From: Rhodoferax sp.
Lineage (GTDB): Bacteria > Pseudomonadota > Gammaproteobacteria > Burkholderiales > Burkholderiaceae_C
Length of the DNA stretch: 64,000 nucleotides
Assembly: GCF_023700745.1 (NCBI RefSeq)
Contig: NZ_JAMPYG010000013.1
Span: 31,360 to 95,359, forward strand
Reading direction: 5' to 3'
The notes under the pieces were generated by a model. It ran no database searches, had not been told where the DNA came from, and saw nothing but the letters and a program-made list of their open reading frames with translations. Every line of letters starts with the position of its first letter. The stretch's first letter is position 1. Position numbers and translations under genes: made by a program. This document shows, in pieces, positions 25,575 through 35,587 of the stretch.

Positions 25575-25668
25575 GACGAGCCTTCCCGCATGGTGAAGCG
25601 GCCAACCGGGTCAGGTGGGGAACCAAGCAGCCCTAACTGTGGAGCCAGTGCCGGGGTCAAGGCTCGTC
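25575..25668 (+). ncRNA. ffs: 4.5S signal recognition particle RNA (bacterial small SRP)
   Basis: The ends pair perfectly (GACGAGCCTT at 25575–25584 with AAGGCTCGTC at 25659–25668). The tip contains the conserved SRP core: GGGTCAGGTGGGGAACCAAG followed by CAGCC, and an opposing GTGGAGCCAGTGCCGGGGTC. The size, about 94 nt, fits the Alu-less bacterial form. It binds Ffh and directs membrane-protein ribosomes to FtsY. It lies near dnaX, as in many betaproteobacteria. Exact ends may differ by a few bases. Confidence 0.9.
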
Positions 25669-25878
25669 ACCCTCATTGAGATCATCTCGGTCTTCGAGCG
25701 GTGCAAACCGGGTAAGACCCCGTGATCCGTCCCTTTGCCTTTTAACTGTAAAACCTGTAGCACAGGCCGAATTTACGCTATAGTTTTAGAGTAAAAAGCA
25801 ACAAAATACCTGATTTCCTGTTTGCTTTTGTGGCCCATCAGGTCTTTCAACTACGCACGCCTCCTGGAGACAAGTTTC

Positions 25879-26190
25879 ATGACTTCCAAAGACAATATTG
25901 CCATTGGTCAATTGTTGAGCCTGCTGGAGTCACGTTACGCCATTCGGGTGTTGTGGGCCTTGAAAGACGGGCATCCGCAAACCTTTCGCATCCTGCAGGA
26001 CAGCGTCGGCAACATCACGCCCAACACGCTGAACACCCGCATCAAGGAATTGCGGGCCGCAGGATTCCTCGACCACGGTAGCGACGGCTACCTGGCCACG
26101 CCCCTGGGCCTTGATCTGCTCAAGCGCATGGGCGATCTGGCAGCTTTTGCCAATAAATGGGTGGCCAGCCAAGCCCCGGCCAAGGCTTAA
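25879..26190 (+). CDS. winged-helix (HxlR-like) transcriptional regulator
   Basis: A 103-aa small winged-helix protein. The start at 25879 has TGGAG 9 bases upstream; the frame is open further but without conserved sequence. The pattern is HxlR/MarR-like: LLSLLESRYAIRVLWALKDG, helix-turn-helix FRILQDSVGNITPNTLNTRI, then a wing KELRAAGFLDHGSDGYLATP. It lacks the N-terminal cysteine typical of HxlR. A -10-like TATAGT is seen at 25781. The target is unknown; FKBP follows after 33 bases and may be co-transcribed. Confidence 0.7.
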   Translation: MTSKDNIAIGQLLSLLESRYAIRVLWALKDGHPQTFRILQDSVGNITPNTLNTRIKELRAAGFLDHGSDGYLATPLGLDLLKRMGDLAAFANKWVASQAPAKA

Positions 26191-26223
26191 AATACATTTT
26201 TTCTCAACCACCCTTCATATCCC

Positions 26224-26574
26224 ATGACTACAACTGCTTCTGGCCTCACTATCGAAGACACCATTCTGGGCAGCGGTGCCGTGGCTACAGCTGGCCAAAA
26301 TGTCACCGTCCACTACACCGGCTGGCTTTACCAGAACGGCGTACAAGGCGCCAAATTTGACTCCAGCAAGGACCGCCGCGATCCGTTTGTGTTCCGCCTG
26401 GGCGCCGGCATGGTGATCAGGGGCTGGGACGAAGGCGTGGCCGGCATGCAAGTGGGTGGCGCACGCACCCTCATCATCCCCCCTGAACTGGGTTACGGTG
26501 CACGCGGCGCTGGCGGTGTGATTCCGCCCAATGCCACCCTCAAATTTGACGTTGAGTTGCTAAACCTCGGTTAA
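26224..26574 (+). CDS. FKBP-type peptidyl-prolyl cis-trans isomerase
   Basis: A 116-aa single FKBP domain without signal peptide, so cytosolic. Motifs: [76 protein letters not shown] and FDVELLNL. These cover the whole FK506-binding fold, including the W and Y of the active pocket. Two GC-rich hairpins follow. Confidence 0.95.
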   Translation: MTTTASGLTIEDTILGSGAVATAGQNVTVHYTGWLYQNGVQGAKFDSSKDRRDPFVFRLGAGMVIRGWDEGVAGMQVGGARTLIIPPELGYGARGAGGVIPPNATLKFDVELLNLG

Positions 26575-26611
26575 GCCGGGGCGATCGGCCGCCCGGGCGG
26601 CCAAATGAAGC

Positions 26612-26637
26612 AGCGGGCTTTTTTGGTCCGCTTTTTT
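26612..26637 (+). terminator. rho-independent terminator after the FKBP gene
   Basis: AGCGG and CCGCT pair around an 11-base loop and run into TTTTTT. A perfect palindrome, GGCCGCCCGGGCGGCC (26587–26602), lies just before it. Confidence 0.55.
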
Positions 26638-26676
26638 CTGCCTTGACAGGTTTGTCACATTTTTTGCCCGGATGCC

Positions 26677-26704
26677 CTTGCAAAAGAGGTTCTCAGCCCA
26701 ATCT
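26677..26704 (+). promoter_or_regulatory. candidate heat-shock (sigma-32) promoter for grpE
   Basis: CTTGCAA at 26677 and CCCAATCT at 26697, 13 bases apart, resemble the sigma-32 consensus (CTTGAAA, CCCCATNT). They lie 38 bases before the grpE start. No CIRCE element was seen in this region. Confidence 0.5.
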
Positions 26705-26741
26705 CTCAAAAACTTGTTGTTTCACAACCATTCACACCTGC

Positions 26742-27317
26742 ATGACCCACCCTAGCACGACCCCACCCGGCTCCCAACCTTCCACGGCCGGTACGCCCAG
26801 CCCCGTTGACGCCCCCAGCACCGATTCGGCCTTGCCTGAACTGGAAACGCAGACCCTGGCAAGCTGTCAGGCTGACTTGGTCCTGCTTCAAGCCAAGTGC
26901 AACGATCTGGCAGACCAGTATTTGCGCGCCAAGGCCGACACTGAAAATGCCCGGCGCCGTGCCGAAGACGAAATCTCCAAGGCACGCAAGTTTGCACTGG
27001 AGTCGTTTGCCGACAGCCTGCTGCCCGTGGTCGACAGTCTGGAGGCGGGTCTGGCCATCAAGGAGGCGACGCTGGAGCAATTGCGCGAAGGCTCACAGGC
27101 CACGCTGCGCCAGCTGATCGCAGCACTGGAGCGCAACAAGGTTATTGCCATCAATCCGGCAGCAGGCGACAAGTTCGACCCGCACCAGCACCAGGCCATC
27201 AGCGTGGTGCCCTCGGAGCAGGAGGCCAACACCGTGGTCTCGGTGCTGCAAAAGGGCTACCTGATTGCCGAGCGCGTGCTGCGTCCGGCCCTGGTGACCG
27301 TGGCCGCCGCAAAATAA
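26742..27317 (+). CDS. grpE: nucleotide exchange factor GrpE
   Basis: A 191-aa protein. The start at 26742 is chosen because the candidate promoter at 26677–26704 lies inside the longer open frame and the extra N-terminal residues look non-coding. After a Pro/Ser/Thr-rich N-terminus, a long helix runs through [20 protein letters not shown]. The GrpE signature region follows ([16 protein letters not shown], then [20 protein letters not shown] and [16 protein letters not shown]). It releases ADP from DnaK. First gene of the grpE–dnaK–dnaJ set. Confidence 0.95.
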   Translation: MTHPSTTPPGSQPSTAGTPSPVDAPSTDSALPELETQTLASCQADLVLLQAKCNDLADQYLRAKADTENARRRAEDEISKARKFALESFADSLLPVVDSLEAGLAIKEATLEQLREGSQATLRQLIAALERNKVIAINPAAGDKFDPHQHQAISVVPSEQEANTVVSVLQKGYLIAERVLRPALVTVAAAK

Positions 27318-27330
27318 AACGACTGCCCGG

Positions 27331-27358
27331 CTTGAAATGGCAGCCGGCAGCCACACCT
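27331..27358 (+). promoter_or_regulatory. candidate heat-shock promoter for dnaK
   Basis: CTTGAAA (27331–27337) is a perfect sigma-32 -35 match, and CCACACCT 13 bases later is a moderate -10. It lies 88 bases before the dnaK ATG. Confidence 0.4.
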
Positions 27359-27446
27359 TATCCACATTCGAATTTCAAAACCCTCACGGGCTCTTGCACC
27401 GGTTGTACGACAGCTGGGCACCTGCCTCAACATTTAAGGAAGCATC

Positions 27447-29393
27447 ATGGGAAGAATCATTGGTATTGACTTGGGCACCACCAACAGCTGCGTTGCCGTC
27501 ATGGAAGGCAACACCGCCAAAGTGATTGAAAACGCCGAGGGTGCGCGCACCACACCGTCCATCATTGCCTATCAGGAAGATGGCGAAGTGCTGGTGGGGG
27601 CCTCGGCCAAGCGCCAATCGGTGACCAACCCGAAGAACACCTTGTATGCCGTGAAGCGCCTGATTGGCCGCAAGTTCACTGAAAAAGAAGTCCAAAAAGA
27701 CATTGACCTGATGCCCTACAAAATTGCCGCCGCCGACAACGGCGACGCCTGGGTCGAAGTGCGCGGCAACCGCATGGCACCCCAGCAGGTCAGCGCCGAC
27801 ATTCTGCGCAAAATGAAGAAAACCGCCGAAGACTACCTGGGCGAAACCGTGACCGAAGCCGTCATTACCGTCCCCGCCTACTTCAACGATGCCCAGCGCC
27901 AAGCCACCAAGGACGCCGGCCGCATTGCCGGCCTCGACGTCAAGCGCATCATCAACGAGCCCACCGCTGCCGCGCTGGCCTTTGGCATGGACAAGAATGA
28001 AAAAGGCGACCGCAAGATTGCGGTGTATGACCTCGGCGGCGGCACCTTTGACGTGTCGATCATCGAGATCGCCGATGTCGATGGCGAGAAGCAGTTCGAA
28101 GTGCTGTCGACCAACGGCGACACCTTTCTGGGCGGCGAAGACTTTGACCAGCGCGTCATCGACTTCATCATTGCCGAGTTCAAGAAAGAACAAGGCGTGG
28201 ACCTCAGCAAAGACGTGCTGGCCCTGCAGCGCCTGAAAGAAGCTGCCGAAAAAGCCAAGATCGAGCTCTCCAGCAGCTCGCAAACCGACATCAACCTGCC
28301 CTACGTGACCGCCGATGCCTCGGGCCCGAAACACCTGAACATCAAACTCACCCGCGCCAAGCTGGAAAGCCTGGTGGAAGAGCTGATCGAGCGCACCATC
28401 GCGCCCTGCCGCATCGCCCTGAAGGACGCCGGCGTGACTGCCTCCGAGATCAATGACGTGATTCTGGTCGGCGGCATGACCCGCATGCCCAAGGTGCAGG
28501 AAAAGGTCAAGGAGCTGTTTGGCAAAGAGCCGCGCAAGGACGTCAACCCCGACGAAGCCGTGGCTGTGGGTGCTGCCATCCAGGGCCAGGTGCTCAGTGG
28601 TGACCGCAAGGACGTGTTGCTGCTCGACGTGACCCCCTTGAGCCTGGGCATCGAGACCCTGGGCGGTGTCATGACCAAGATGATCACCAAGAACACCACC
28701 ATTCCGACCAAGTTTGCCCAGACTTTCTCGACCGCCGACGACAACCAGCCGGCCGTGACCATCAAGGTGTTCCAGGGTGAGCGCGAAATCGCTGCCGGCA
28801 ACAAGCTGCTGGGCGAGTTCAACCTCGAAGGCATTCCGCCCGCTTCACGCGGCACACCGCAAATCGAGGTGTCTTTTGACATTGACGCCAACGGTATCCT
28901 GCATGTGGGCGCCAAGGACAAGGGCACCGGCAAAGAGAACAAGATCACCATCAAGGCCAACACCGGCCTGACCGAAGCTGAAATCCAGCAAATGGTCAAG
29001 GATGCTGAACTCAACTCGGCCGATGACAAGCGCAAACTGGAACTGGTGCAAGCCAAAAATCAGGCCGATGCCAGCTTGCACAGCGTCAAGAAAAGCCTGA
29101 CCGAATACGGTGACAAGATCGACGCTGCCGAGAAAGCCAGCATCGAGGAAGCCATCAAGCAGCTTGAAGATGCCCTCAAGTCCGACGACAAGGCCGCCAT
29201 TGACGAAAAGAGCGCTGCCCTCATGACGGTAAGCCAGAAACTCGGCGAAAAAATGTACGCCGACATGCAAGCCAAGCAGGCGGCTGAAGGCGCGCAGGCC
29301 GGCGACGCCGGTCAAGCCGGCACCCAGGGTGGATCGACCCAGGCCGACGACAACGTGGTGGACGCCGAAGTGAAAGAAGTCAAGAAGCCTTAA
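27447..29393 (+). CDS. dnaK: molecular chaperone DnaK (Hsp70)
   Basis: A 648-aa Hsp70 at full length. The nucleotide-binding domain opens with [18 protein letters not shown] and has [18 protein letters not shown] (about 195) and [17 protein letters not shown] (about 340). The hydrophobic linker [19 protein letters not shown] leads to the beta-sandwich substrate domain and an alpha-helical lid. The disordered tail is Gly/Gln-rich and ends [11 protein letters not shown], close to the DnaK C-terminal consensus EEV. Ribosome site AAGGAA lies just upstream. It works with GrpE and DnaJ on either side. Confidence 0.98.
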   Translation: MGRIIGIDLGTTNSCVAVMEGNTAKVIENAEGARTTPSIIAYQEDGEVLVGASAKRQSVTNPKNTLYAVKRLIGRKFTEKEVQKDIDLMPYKIAAADNGDAWVEVRGNRMAPQQVSADILRKMKKTAEDYLGETVTEAVITVPAYFNDAQRQATKDAGRIAGLDVKRIINEPTAAALAFGMDKNEKGDRKIAVYDLGGGTFDVSIIEIADVDGEKQFEVLSTNGDTFLGGEDFDQRVIDFIIAEFKKEQGVDLSKDVLALQRLKEAAEKAKIELSSSSQTDINLPYVTADASGPKHLNIKLTRAKLESLVEELIERTIAPCRIALKDAGVTASEINDVILVGGMTRMPKVQEKVKELFGKEPRKDVNPDEAVAVGAAIQGQVLSGDRKDVLLLDVTPLSLGIETLGGVMTKMITKNTTIPTKFAQTFSTADDNQPAVTIKVFQGEREIAAGNKLLGEFNLEGIPPASRGTPQIEVSFDIDANGILHVGAKDKGTGKENKITIKANTGLTEAEIQQMVKDAELNSADDKRKLELVQAKNQADASLHSVKKSLTEYGDKIDAAEKASIEEAIKQLEDALKSDDKAAIDEKSAALMTVSQKLGEKMYADMQAKQAAEGAQAGDAGQAGTQGGSTQADDNVVDAEVKEVKKP

Positions 29394-29430
29394 GCACTTG
29401 TTTTCACGCTGTTTTTAAACCGTCTGCGTG

Positions 29431-29467
29431 CGCCGCGCTGAACCTTGAAAAGTTCACCGCGGCGTTT
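29431..29467 (+). terminator. strong hairpin between dnaK and dnaJ (attenuator-like)
   Basis: CGCCGCGCTGAAC and GTTCACCGCGGCG form a 13-position stem with one C/C mismatch and an 8-base loop, followed by only TTT. The weak U-tract suggests partial termination or transcript processing, which would lower dnaJ relative to dnaK. Confidence 0.5.
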
Positions 29468-29493
29468 GCATTGACATCAGGCAAGACCAGACC

Positions 29494-30627
29494 ATGTCCA
29501 AAAGAGATTACTACGAAGTGCTGGGTGTTCCCAAAAACGCCTCGGACGAAGAAATCAAGAAGGCTTATCGCAAACACGCGATGAAGCATCACCCTGACCG
29601 CAACCAGGGTGATGCTGCCAAAGTGGCCGAAGAAAAATTCAAGGAATCCAAGGAAGCCTACGAAATGCTGTCCGACCCGCAAAAGCGGGCGGCCTACGAC
29701 CAGCACGGCTTTGCCGGGGTCGACCCCAACATGCGCGGCGGCGCGGGCGGAGAAGCCTATGGCGGGTTCGCCGAGGCATTTGGTGACATTTTTGGTGACA
29801 TGTTCGGCCAGCAACGGGGCGGCCGTGCCGGCGGCCGGCAGGTCTACCGTGGCGCCGATCTGAGCTACGCCATGGAGATCACGCTGGAAGAAGCGGCCAA
29901 AGGCAAGGACGCGCAAATCCGCATTCCCAGCTGGGACAACTGCGACACCTGCCATGGCACCGGCGCCAAACCAGGCACCCAGGTCAAGTCCTGTAGCACC
30001 TGCGGTGGCTCGGGCGCAGTACAAATGCGCCAGGGGTTTTTCAGTGTGCAACAAACCTGCCCCACCTGCCGCGGCGCAGGCAAGGTCATTCCCGAGCCCT
30101 GCACCGCCTGCCATGGCCAGGGCAAGATCAAGAAGCAGAAAACCCTCGAAGTCAAGATTCCGGTGGGGATCGACGACGGCATGCGGATCCGCAGTGCCGG
30201 CAACGGCGAGCCCGGTACCAATGGTGGGCCACCAGGTGACCTGTACATTGAAATCCGCCTGAAAAAGCACGACATCTTCGAGCGCGACGGCGACGACCTG
30301 CACTGCTCGGTACCAATCAGCATCATCACGGCCACGCTGGGCGGAGAAATCGACGTGCCCACGCTCGAAGGCAAGGCAGCCATCGACATCCCTGAAGGCA
30401 CCCAGACCGGCAAGCAGTTCCGCTTGCGCGGCAAAGGTATCAAGGGCGTGCGCTCGAACTACCCCGGCGACCTGTACTGTCACATTCTGGTTGAAACCCC
30501 TGTCAAATTGACCGAACACCAGCGCAAGCTGATGCGCGAGCTCGACGAATCCTTCAAAAAGGGGGGCAGCAAGCACTCGCCCACTGGCGACACCTGGACC
30601 GATCGGCTGAAAAGCTTTTTCAGTTGA
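29494..30627 (+). CDS. dnaJ: co-chaperone DnaJ (Hsp40)
   Basis: A 377-aa type I Hsp40. The J domain (1–70) contains [20 protein letters not shown] and the HPD tripeptide in [11 protein letters not shown] Gly/Phe-rich segment follows (about 75–120). The zinc domain has four CxxCxGxG-type repeats ([42 protein letters not shown]; about 150–205). The C-terminal substrate domains end at [13 protein letters not shown]. It stimulates DnaK ATPase and delivers clients. Confidence 0.97.
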   Translation: MSKRDYYEVLGVPKNASDEEIKKAYRKHAMKHHPDRNQGDAAKVAEEKFKESKEAYEMLSDPQKRAAYDQHGFAGVDPNMRGGAGGEAYGGFAEAFGDIFGDMFGQQRGGRAGGRQVYRGADLSYAMEITLEEAAKGKDAQIRIPSWDNCDTCHGTGAKPGTQVKSCSTCGGSGAVQMRQGFFSVQQTCPTCRGAGKVIPEPCTACHGQGKIKKQKTLEVKIPVGIDDGMRIRSAGNGEPGTNGGPPGDLYIEIRLKKHDIFERDGDDLHCSVPISIITATLGGEIDVPTLEGKAAIDIPEGTQTGKQFRLRGKGIKGVRSNYPGDLYCHILVETPVKLTEHQRKLMRELDESFKKGGSKHSPTGDTWTDRLKSFFS

Positions 30628-30661
30628 TATTTATCGCCTGATCGACCTTTAAAAAGTTCAA

Positions 30662-30702
30662 AATAAAGCCACGCAGTTGTGTGACAACGGCGTGGCTTTA
30701 TT
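30662..30702. terminator. terminator after dnaJ
   Basis: AATAAAGCCACGC and GCGTGGCTTTATT form a perfect 13-bp stem around a 15-base loop. The A/T-rich ends provide a U-tract on both strands. Confidence 0.8.
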
Positions 30703-30729
30703 GTTTGGACAACACAAGGAGAGCGAATA

Positions 30730-32094
30730 ATGAGTGTCACCATCACCTTCCTGGGCGGGGCCGGCACCGTGACCGGCTCCAAGTACCTGGTGCAGCACGA
30801 TGGCAAGCGCCTGCTGGTGGACTGCGGCCTGTTCCAGGGCTACAAGCAATTGCGCCTGCGCAACTGGGCACCGCTGCCGGTAGCCCCCGATCAGATCCAT
30901 GCGGTGTTGCTGACCCATGCCCACCTCGACCACAGCGGCTACCTGCCCCTGCTGGCCAAGGAGGGTTTTACCGGCCATGTGTACGCCAGCCGGGGCACGC
31001 GTGACCTGTGCCGCATCCTGTGGCCCGACAGCGGCCACATCCAGGAAGAAGACGCGGCGTTTGCCAACCGTCACGGCTTTTCCAGACACGCCCCTGCCCT
31101 GCCCCTGTATACGCGCCAGGACGCGCTCGATGCGCTGCCGTTGTTGAAGGCGGTTGAATTTGACAAGACCTTCAGTCCTATGCCCGGCTGGAAGGCCACT
31201 TTCAGTCCGGCCGGGCACATCCTGGGTGCCTCCAGCATCCTGCTCGAAATGGCTGGCCGGCGTATCCTGTTCTCTGGCGACCTGGGCCGACCGGACGACC
31301 TCATCATGAGCCCGCCCGATGCCGCGCCACAAGCCGACACCGTGCTGATCGAGTCCACTTACGGCGACAGGATTCACCCCAGGGAAGATATTCCTGCCGA
31401 ATTGTCGCCTGCCCTGCAGCGTGTCGCCAAACGTGGTGGCGTGGCCGTGGTGCCGGTGTTTGCCGTGGGCCGTGCCCAGGCCTTGCTGCACGCCATTCAC
31501 CTGCTCAAAATCAAGGGTGAGTTGCCAACCTCGCTGCCAGTTTTCCTGGACAGCCCGATGGCTGTGCACACCACCCGTTTGTTTGAAGACCACCCCGGTG
31601 AGCACCGTCTGAGCCACCAGGACACGCGTGCGCTGACGCGCAACGCCACCATGATCAACAGCACCGATGAATCCAAGGCCCTGGCCAGTCGTCACGGTCC
31701 CATGGTGATCCTGTCGGCCAGCGGCATGGCCACCGGCGGGCGCGTGCTGCACCACATCGCCCACTACGCCGGCAACCACCGCAACATGATCATCCTGACC
31801 GGCTACCAGGCCCCCGGCACACGCGGTGCCACGCTGGCCAGTGGTGCCAAGTCGGTACGCATCCACGGGCGCGATGTCGAGGTGAACGCCGAAGTGGTGC
31901 AACTCGAATCCGCTTCAGCCCATGCCGATGCCAACCAATTGCTGGCCTGGCTGCGCACCATGCCCGAGCCACCTGACCAGGTCTATGTGGTACATGGCGA
32001 AGCGGGTCCGGCCGATACGATGCGCAGCCGCATCAAGCATGAACTGGGCTGGCGTGCCGTGGTGCCCGAGCACGGCTCCACCTGGCCATCATAA
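30730..32094 (+). CDS. MBL-fold beta-CASP ribonuclease-like protein
   Basis: A 454-aa metallo-beta-lactamase fold protein of the beta-CASP/CPSF73-like group. The metal motif HAHLDHSGYLPLL (about 62–74) is followed by SPAGHILGASSILLE and FSGDLGRPDD. The beta-CASP domain has VVPVFAVGRAQALLHAIH and PVFLDSPMAV, and an RMM-KH end (GTRGATLASGAKSVRIHG, then SAHADANQLLAWL). Family members are RNA endo- or exonucleases. Ribosome site AAGGAGAG is 7 bases upstream. It is a separate unit after the dnaJ terminator. Confidence 0.88.
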   Translation: MSVTITFLGGAGTVTGSKYLVQHDGKRLLVDCGLFQGYKQLRLRNWAPLPVAPDQIHAVLLTHAHLDHSGYLPLLAKEGFTGHVYASRGTRDLCRILWPDSGHIQEEDAAFANRHGFSRHAPALPLYTRQDALDALPLLKAVEFDKTFSPMPGWKATFSPAGHILGASSILLEMAGRRILFSGDLGRPDDLIMSPPDAAPQADTVLIESTYGDRIHPREDIPAELSPALQRVAKRGGVAVVPVFAVGRAQALLHAIHLLKIKGELPTSLPVFLDSPMAVHTTRLFEDHPGEHRLSHQDTRALTRNATMINSTDESKALASRHGPMVILSASGMATGGRVLHHIAHYAGNHRNMIILTGYQAPGTRGATLASGAKSVRIHGRDVEVNAEVVQLESASAHADANQLLAWLRTMPEPPDQVYVVHGEAGPADTMRSRIKHELGWRAVVPEHGSTWPS

Positions 32095-32142
32095 TGTTGG
32101 GGAGCACATCGCTGCGCGAGTGGTCTGACCCGCAAGTTCCTC
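32095..32142 (+). repeat. dispersed intergenic repeat, copy C
   Basis: This reads TGTTGGGGAGCACATCGC and then GAGTGGTCTGACCCGCAAG, almost the same as the minus strand of copy A at 1660–1709. It fills the space between the beta-CASP gene and trhO. Confidence 0.6.
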
Positions 32143-32153
32143 TAAAAAAATCC

Positions 32154-33080
32154 ATGTCGAAATTCCTGACTGCCGCCTTTTACAAATTTGTCGAGCTGCC
32201 CGACTACACAGCGCTGAAAGAACCCCTGCTGGCGTTTTGCCAGCAACACGGCGTCAAAGGCATGATTTTGCTGGCCACCGAGGGTATCAACAGCACCATT
32301 GCCGGCCCGGCCGAAGGCGTGCACGCGGTACTGGCCTATTTGCGCCAGGATCCGCGACTGGCCGACCTGCAGCACAAGGAAGCCTGGTCGGACAAGGCGC
32401 CGTTCTACCGCATGAAGGTACGCCTGAAACGTGAGATCGTCACGCTCGGGGTACCCGAGGCCAACCCGGCCAAACTGGCGGGTACCTATGTCAAACCAGC
32501 CGACTGGAACCAGCTCATTTCTGACCCCGAGGTGGTGGTAGTTGACACCCGCAACCACTATGAGGTGGACATTGGCAGCTTCGCCGGCGCGCTCAATCCG
32601 CACATCGACAGTTTTTCGGAACTGCCGCAATGGGTCGAACAGACGGCTGCACTGAACCCGGCCAGCGGCAAAAAACCGAAAGTGGCGATGTTTTGCACCG
32701 GTGGCATCCGCTGCGAAAAATCCACGGCGCTGCTGCGTGCGCAGGGCTTCGATGAGGTCTACCACCTTGAAGGCGGCATTCTGAAATACCTAGAAACGGT
32801 GCCACCGGAGCAAAGCCTATGGCAAGGAGCCTGCTTTGTCTTTGACGAACGTGTGTCAGTCGGTCACGGACTCGAAGTAGGCGACTATGGCCTGTGCCGT
32901 GCTTGCCGCATGCCGATCAGCGAGGCCGACAAGTTGTCGCCGCTGTTTGAGGACGGCGTCAGCTGCGCCCGCTGCCACGCTGTGACCAGCGACAGCCAAA
33001 AAGCCGGCGCCCGCGAACGCAAGCGCCAATGGGGCCTGGCCAAAGCGCGCGGACTGGACTGGGTTGGGGCGTGCAAGTAA
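32154..33080 (+). CDS. trhO: tRNA uridine-34 hydroxylase (rhodanese-like)
   Basis: A 308-aa protein of the YceA/TrhO family, which makes 5-hydroxyuridine at the tRNA wobble position. The start at 32154 (MSKFLTAAFYKF) follows the repeat. An N-terminal acylphosphatase-like domain contains GMILLATEGINSTIAGP. The rhodanese domain (about 120–215) has VVVDTRNHYEVDIGSFAGAL and the active-site loop MFCTGGIRCEKSTALL with its cysteine. The C-terminal cysteines CRACRMPISEADKLSP and CARCHAVT suggest a metal site. The downstream GST gene overlaps by 10 bases. Confidence 0.92.
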   Translation: MSKFLTAAFYKFVELPDYTALKEPLLAFCQQHGVKGMILLATEGINSTIAGPAEGVHAVLAYLRQDPRLADLQHKEAWSDKAPFYRMKVRLKREIVTLGVPEANPAKLAGTYVKPADWNQLISDPEVVVVDTRNHYEVDIGSFAGALNPHIDSFSELPQWVEQTAALNPASGKKPKVAMFCTGGIRCEKSTALLRAQGFDEVYHLEGGILKYLETVPPEQSLWQGACFVFDERVSVGHGLEVGDYGLCRACRMPISEADKLSPLFEDGVSCARCHAVTSDSQKAGARERKRQWGLAKARGLDWVGACK

Positions 33081-33727
33081 ACGCTTACCCGGTTCTGTAC
33101 TCGTTTCGCCGCTGCCCGTACGCCATGCGCGCCCGCCTGGCGCTGGCGGTCAGCCATCAAACCTGCGAATTACGCGAGGTGGTGCTGAGCCGCAAACCGG
33201 CTGAACTGCACCAAGCCTCAGCCAAGGCCACGGTGCCGGTGCTGGTGGATACAGACGGGCGCGTCCTGGAAGAAAGTCTCGACATCATGCTGTGGGCGCT
33301 GCAACGCCATGACCCCTTGCAATGGTTGCCAGAACCGGAGCATCTGGCCGACGTCATGCATTGGATCAAGCGCTGTGACGATGAATTCAAGCCGCAGTTG
33401 GACCGCTACAAATACCCGACCCGATTTGAGCTTGCTGATCGGTCTGAGCCCCGCAACGCAGTCGCCCGGTTCCTCGCTGACCTGCAGCAGCGTTTGACTG
33501 AAACCACCTGCCTGTCAGGTACCCAGTGGGGCTTGGCAGATGCTGCCATTGGGCCCTTTGTGCGCCAATGCGCGCACACCGACAGCGCCTGGTTTGCCAG
33601 CCAGCCCTGGCCGAACCTGCAGAACTGGCTGGCTGACTTTGAGGCTTCGGCGCTGTTTCAAATTGTCATGGTCAAACACCCACCGTGGCAGCCGGGGCAG
33701 CCGCAGACCTTGGTGTTTGAGCCGTGA
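33071..33727 (+). CDS. glutathione S-transferase
   Basis: A 218-aa protein. The start is GTG at 33071, inside the end of trhO (10-base overlap), which suggests translational coupling. The N-terminal thioredoxin-like domain contains YSFRRCPYAMRARLAL, a glutaredoxin-like CPYA active site, and the cis-proline region TVPVLVDTDGRVLEES. The C-terminal half is all-helical (TCLSGTQWGLADAAIGPFV). The substrate is unknown; CPYA-type GSTs often act as thiol transferases. Confidence 0.85.
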   Translation: MQVNAYPVLYSFRRCPYAMRARLALAVSHQTCELREVVLSRKPAELHQASAKATVPVLVDTDGRVLEESLDIMLWALQRHDPLQWLPEPEHLADVMHWIKRCDDEFKPQLDRYKYPTRFELADRSEPRNAVARFLADLQQRLTETTCLSGTQWGLADAAIGPFVRQCAHTDSAWFASQPWPNLQNWLADFEASALFQIVMVKHPPWQPGQPQTLVFEP

Positions 33728-33745
33728 GGCAACAGCGAGACGAAA

Positions 33746-35536
33746 CTAAAACGCCTCCAGCGCCAACTCCGTGACGCAGGCTGCCCCCTCCACAATGCTG
33801 TCGCGCAGGCCCGGGGCCTTGGTCAGCAGGTGGTCGGCATAGAAGCGTGCGGTGGTGATCTTGGCTTGCATGAAGGCCGCGTCCTGCCCTTGGGCCAATA
33901 GCCCCTGGGCCACCAGCAAGGCACGCGCCAGTTGCCAGCCCGCCATCAGGTTACCCGCCAGCATCAGGTAAGGCACACTACCGGCGAAGACGTCGTTGGG
34001 CCTGGTTTTGGTGTTGGCCGCAACAAAGTTCACCACGTCAAGAAACGCCAGCCGTGCTACTTTCAGGCGTTTGGCCACGGCCAGGGCATCGTCGCTGCCG
34101 TTTTGCAGCAGGGCAGCTTCGGTGGCCTCAATCTGCGCGCCAATGCCTTTGGCGGTCTGGCCGCCATCGCGTGCAGTCTTGCGGCCCACCAGATCGTTGG
34201 CCTGGATGGCCGTGGTGCCTTCGTAGATGGTCAGGATCTTGGCGTCGCGGTAATACTGGGCGCAACCGGTTTCTTCAATGAAACCCATGCCGCCATGCAC
34301 CTGCACGCCAAGGGAGGTGACTTCGAGGCTCATCTCGGTGCTGTAACCCTTGATCAGCGGCACCATGAATTCATAGAAGGCCTGGTTCTGTTTGCGTGTG
34401 TCTGCATCCTGGTGATGGTGCGCTGCGTCATAGGCGGCAGCGGCCACTGATGACAAGGCGCGGCAACCCTCGGTGTAGGCGCGCATGGTCATGAGCATGC
34501 GCTTGACATCGGGGTGGTGGATGATGGGGCCGGCGCCAGGCAGCGAGCCATCAACCGGGCGGCTTTGAATACGCTCCCTGGCAAATTCGACCGCCTTTTG
34601 GTAGGCCCGGTCGGCAATGGCGATGCCCTGCACACCGACGCCGTAGCGCGCGGCATTCATCATGATGAACATGTACTCCAAGCCGCGGTTTTCCTGGCCG
34701 ACGAGGTAGCCCACAGCACCACCGTGGTCGCCAAATTGCAGCACGGCCGTGGGGCTGGCCTTGATGCCCATCTTGTGTTCGATGGACACGCAGTGCACGT
34801 CATTGCGCAAGCCAACCGAGCCGTCAGCATTGACCATGAATTTGGGCACCACAAAGAGACTGATGCCCTTCACGCCCTCGGGCGCACCGGCAACGCGGGC
34901 CAGCACCAGATGGACGATGTTTCCGGCCATGTCGTGCTCACCCCAGGTGATGAAGACCTTGGTGCCAAACACCTTGTAGCTGCCGTCTGCCTGAGGTTCG
35001 GCGCGGGTGCGCACCGCAGCCAGGTCAGAGCCGGCTTGCGGTTCGGTCAGATTCATGGTGCCGGTCCACTCGCCACTGACAAGTTTTTCGAGGTAGATGG
35101 CGTTGAGTTCAGGTGAGCCTGCAGTCAATAAAGCTTCAATGGCGCCATCGGTCAGCAACGGACACAGGGCAAAGCTCAGGTTGGCCGAGTTTTGCATTTC
35201 ACCGACGGCCGAGCCAATGGTCTTGGGCAGGCCCTGGCCACCGAAGTCGGTGGGGTGTTGCAGGCCTTGCCAGCCGGCTTCGGTGTACTGCTTGAAAGCG
35301 TCCTTGAAACCCGGTGTGGCGGTGACCACGCCGTCTTTCCAGCTGCTGGGATTTTTGTCGCCCTCCCAGTTCAGGGGAGCCAGCACGCCCTCGCAAAACT
35401 TGGCTGCTTCCTCAAGTACCGCTTGCGCAGTTTCCAGACCGGCATCTTCCATGCCGGGGAGTTGGGCAATCCGGTCAATGCCAGCCAGATGCTCGATGTT
35501 GAACAACATGTCTTTGACGGGGGCGGTGTAGCTCAT
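33746..35536 (-). CDS. acyl-CoA dehydrogenase with C-terminal extension
   Basis: A 596-aa FAD enzyme. Order: N-terminal extension (1–60), helical domain, FAD-contact region MNLTEPQAGSDLAAVRTRAE (about 158–177), VFITWGEHDMAGN, the C-terminal helical domain with RMLMTMRAYTEGCRALSSV, and the catalytic-base region ILTIYEGTTAIQANDLVGRK. An about 130-residue tail follows. This extended form is typical of long- or branched-acyl-CoA dehydrogenases. It follows etfB–etfA on the same strand, so electrons probably pass to that ETF. The spacer carries a hairpin repeat. Confidence 0.92.
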   Translation of the reverse strand: MSYTAPVKDMLFNIEHLAGIDRIAQLPGMEDAGLETAQAVLEEAAKFCEGVLAPLNWEGDKNPSSWKDGVVTATPGFKDAFKQYTEAGWQGLQHPTDFGGQGLPKTIGSAVGEMQNSANLSFALCPLLTDGAIEALLTAGSPELNAIYLEKLVSGEWTGTMNLTEPQAGSDLAAVRTRAEPQADGSYKVFGTKVFITWGEHDMAGNIVHLVLARVAGAPEGVKGISLFVVPKFMVNADGSVGLRNDVHCVSIEHKMGIKASPTAVLQFGDHGGAVGYLVGQENRGLEYMFIMMNAARYGVGVQGIAIADRAYQKAVEFARERIQSRPVDGSLPGAGPIIHHPDVKRMLMTMRAYTEGCRALSSVAAAAYDAAHHHQDADTRKQNQAFYEFMVPLIKGYSTEMSLEVTSLGVQVHGGMGFIEETGCAQYYRDAKILTIYEGTTAIQANDLVGRKTARDGGQTAKGIGAQIEATEAALLQNGSDDALAVAKRLKVARLAFLDVVNFVAANTKTRPNDVFAGSVPYLMLAGNLMAGWQLARALLVAQGLLAQGQDAAFMQAKITTARFYADHLLTKAPGLRDSIVEGAACVTELALEAF

Positions 35537-35587
35537 GGGACGTCTCCAGAATTTTAAAAAAATGGGCGCATGAAACTGAACCAGGCT

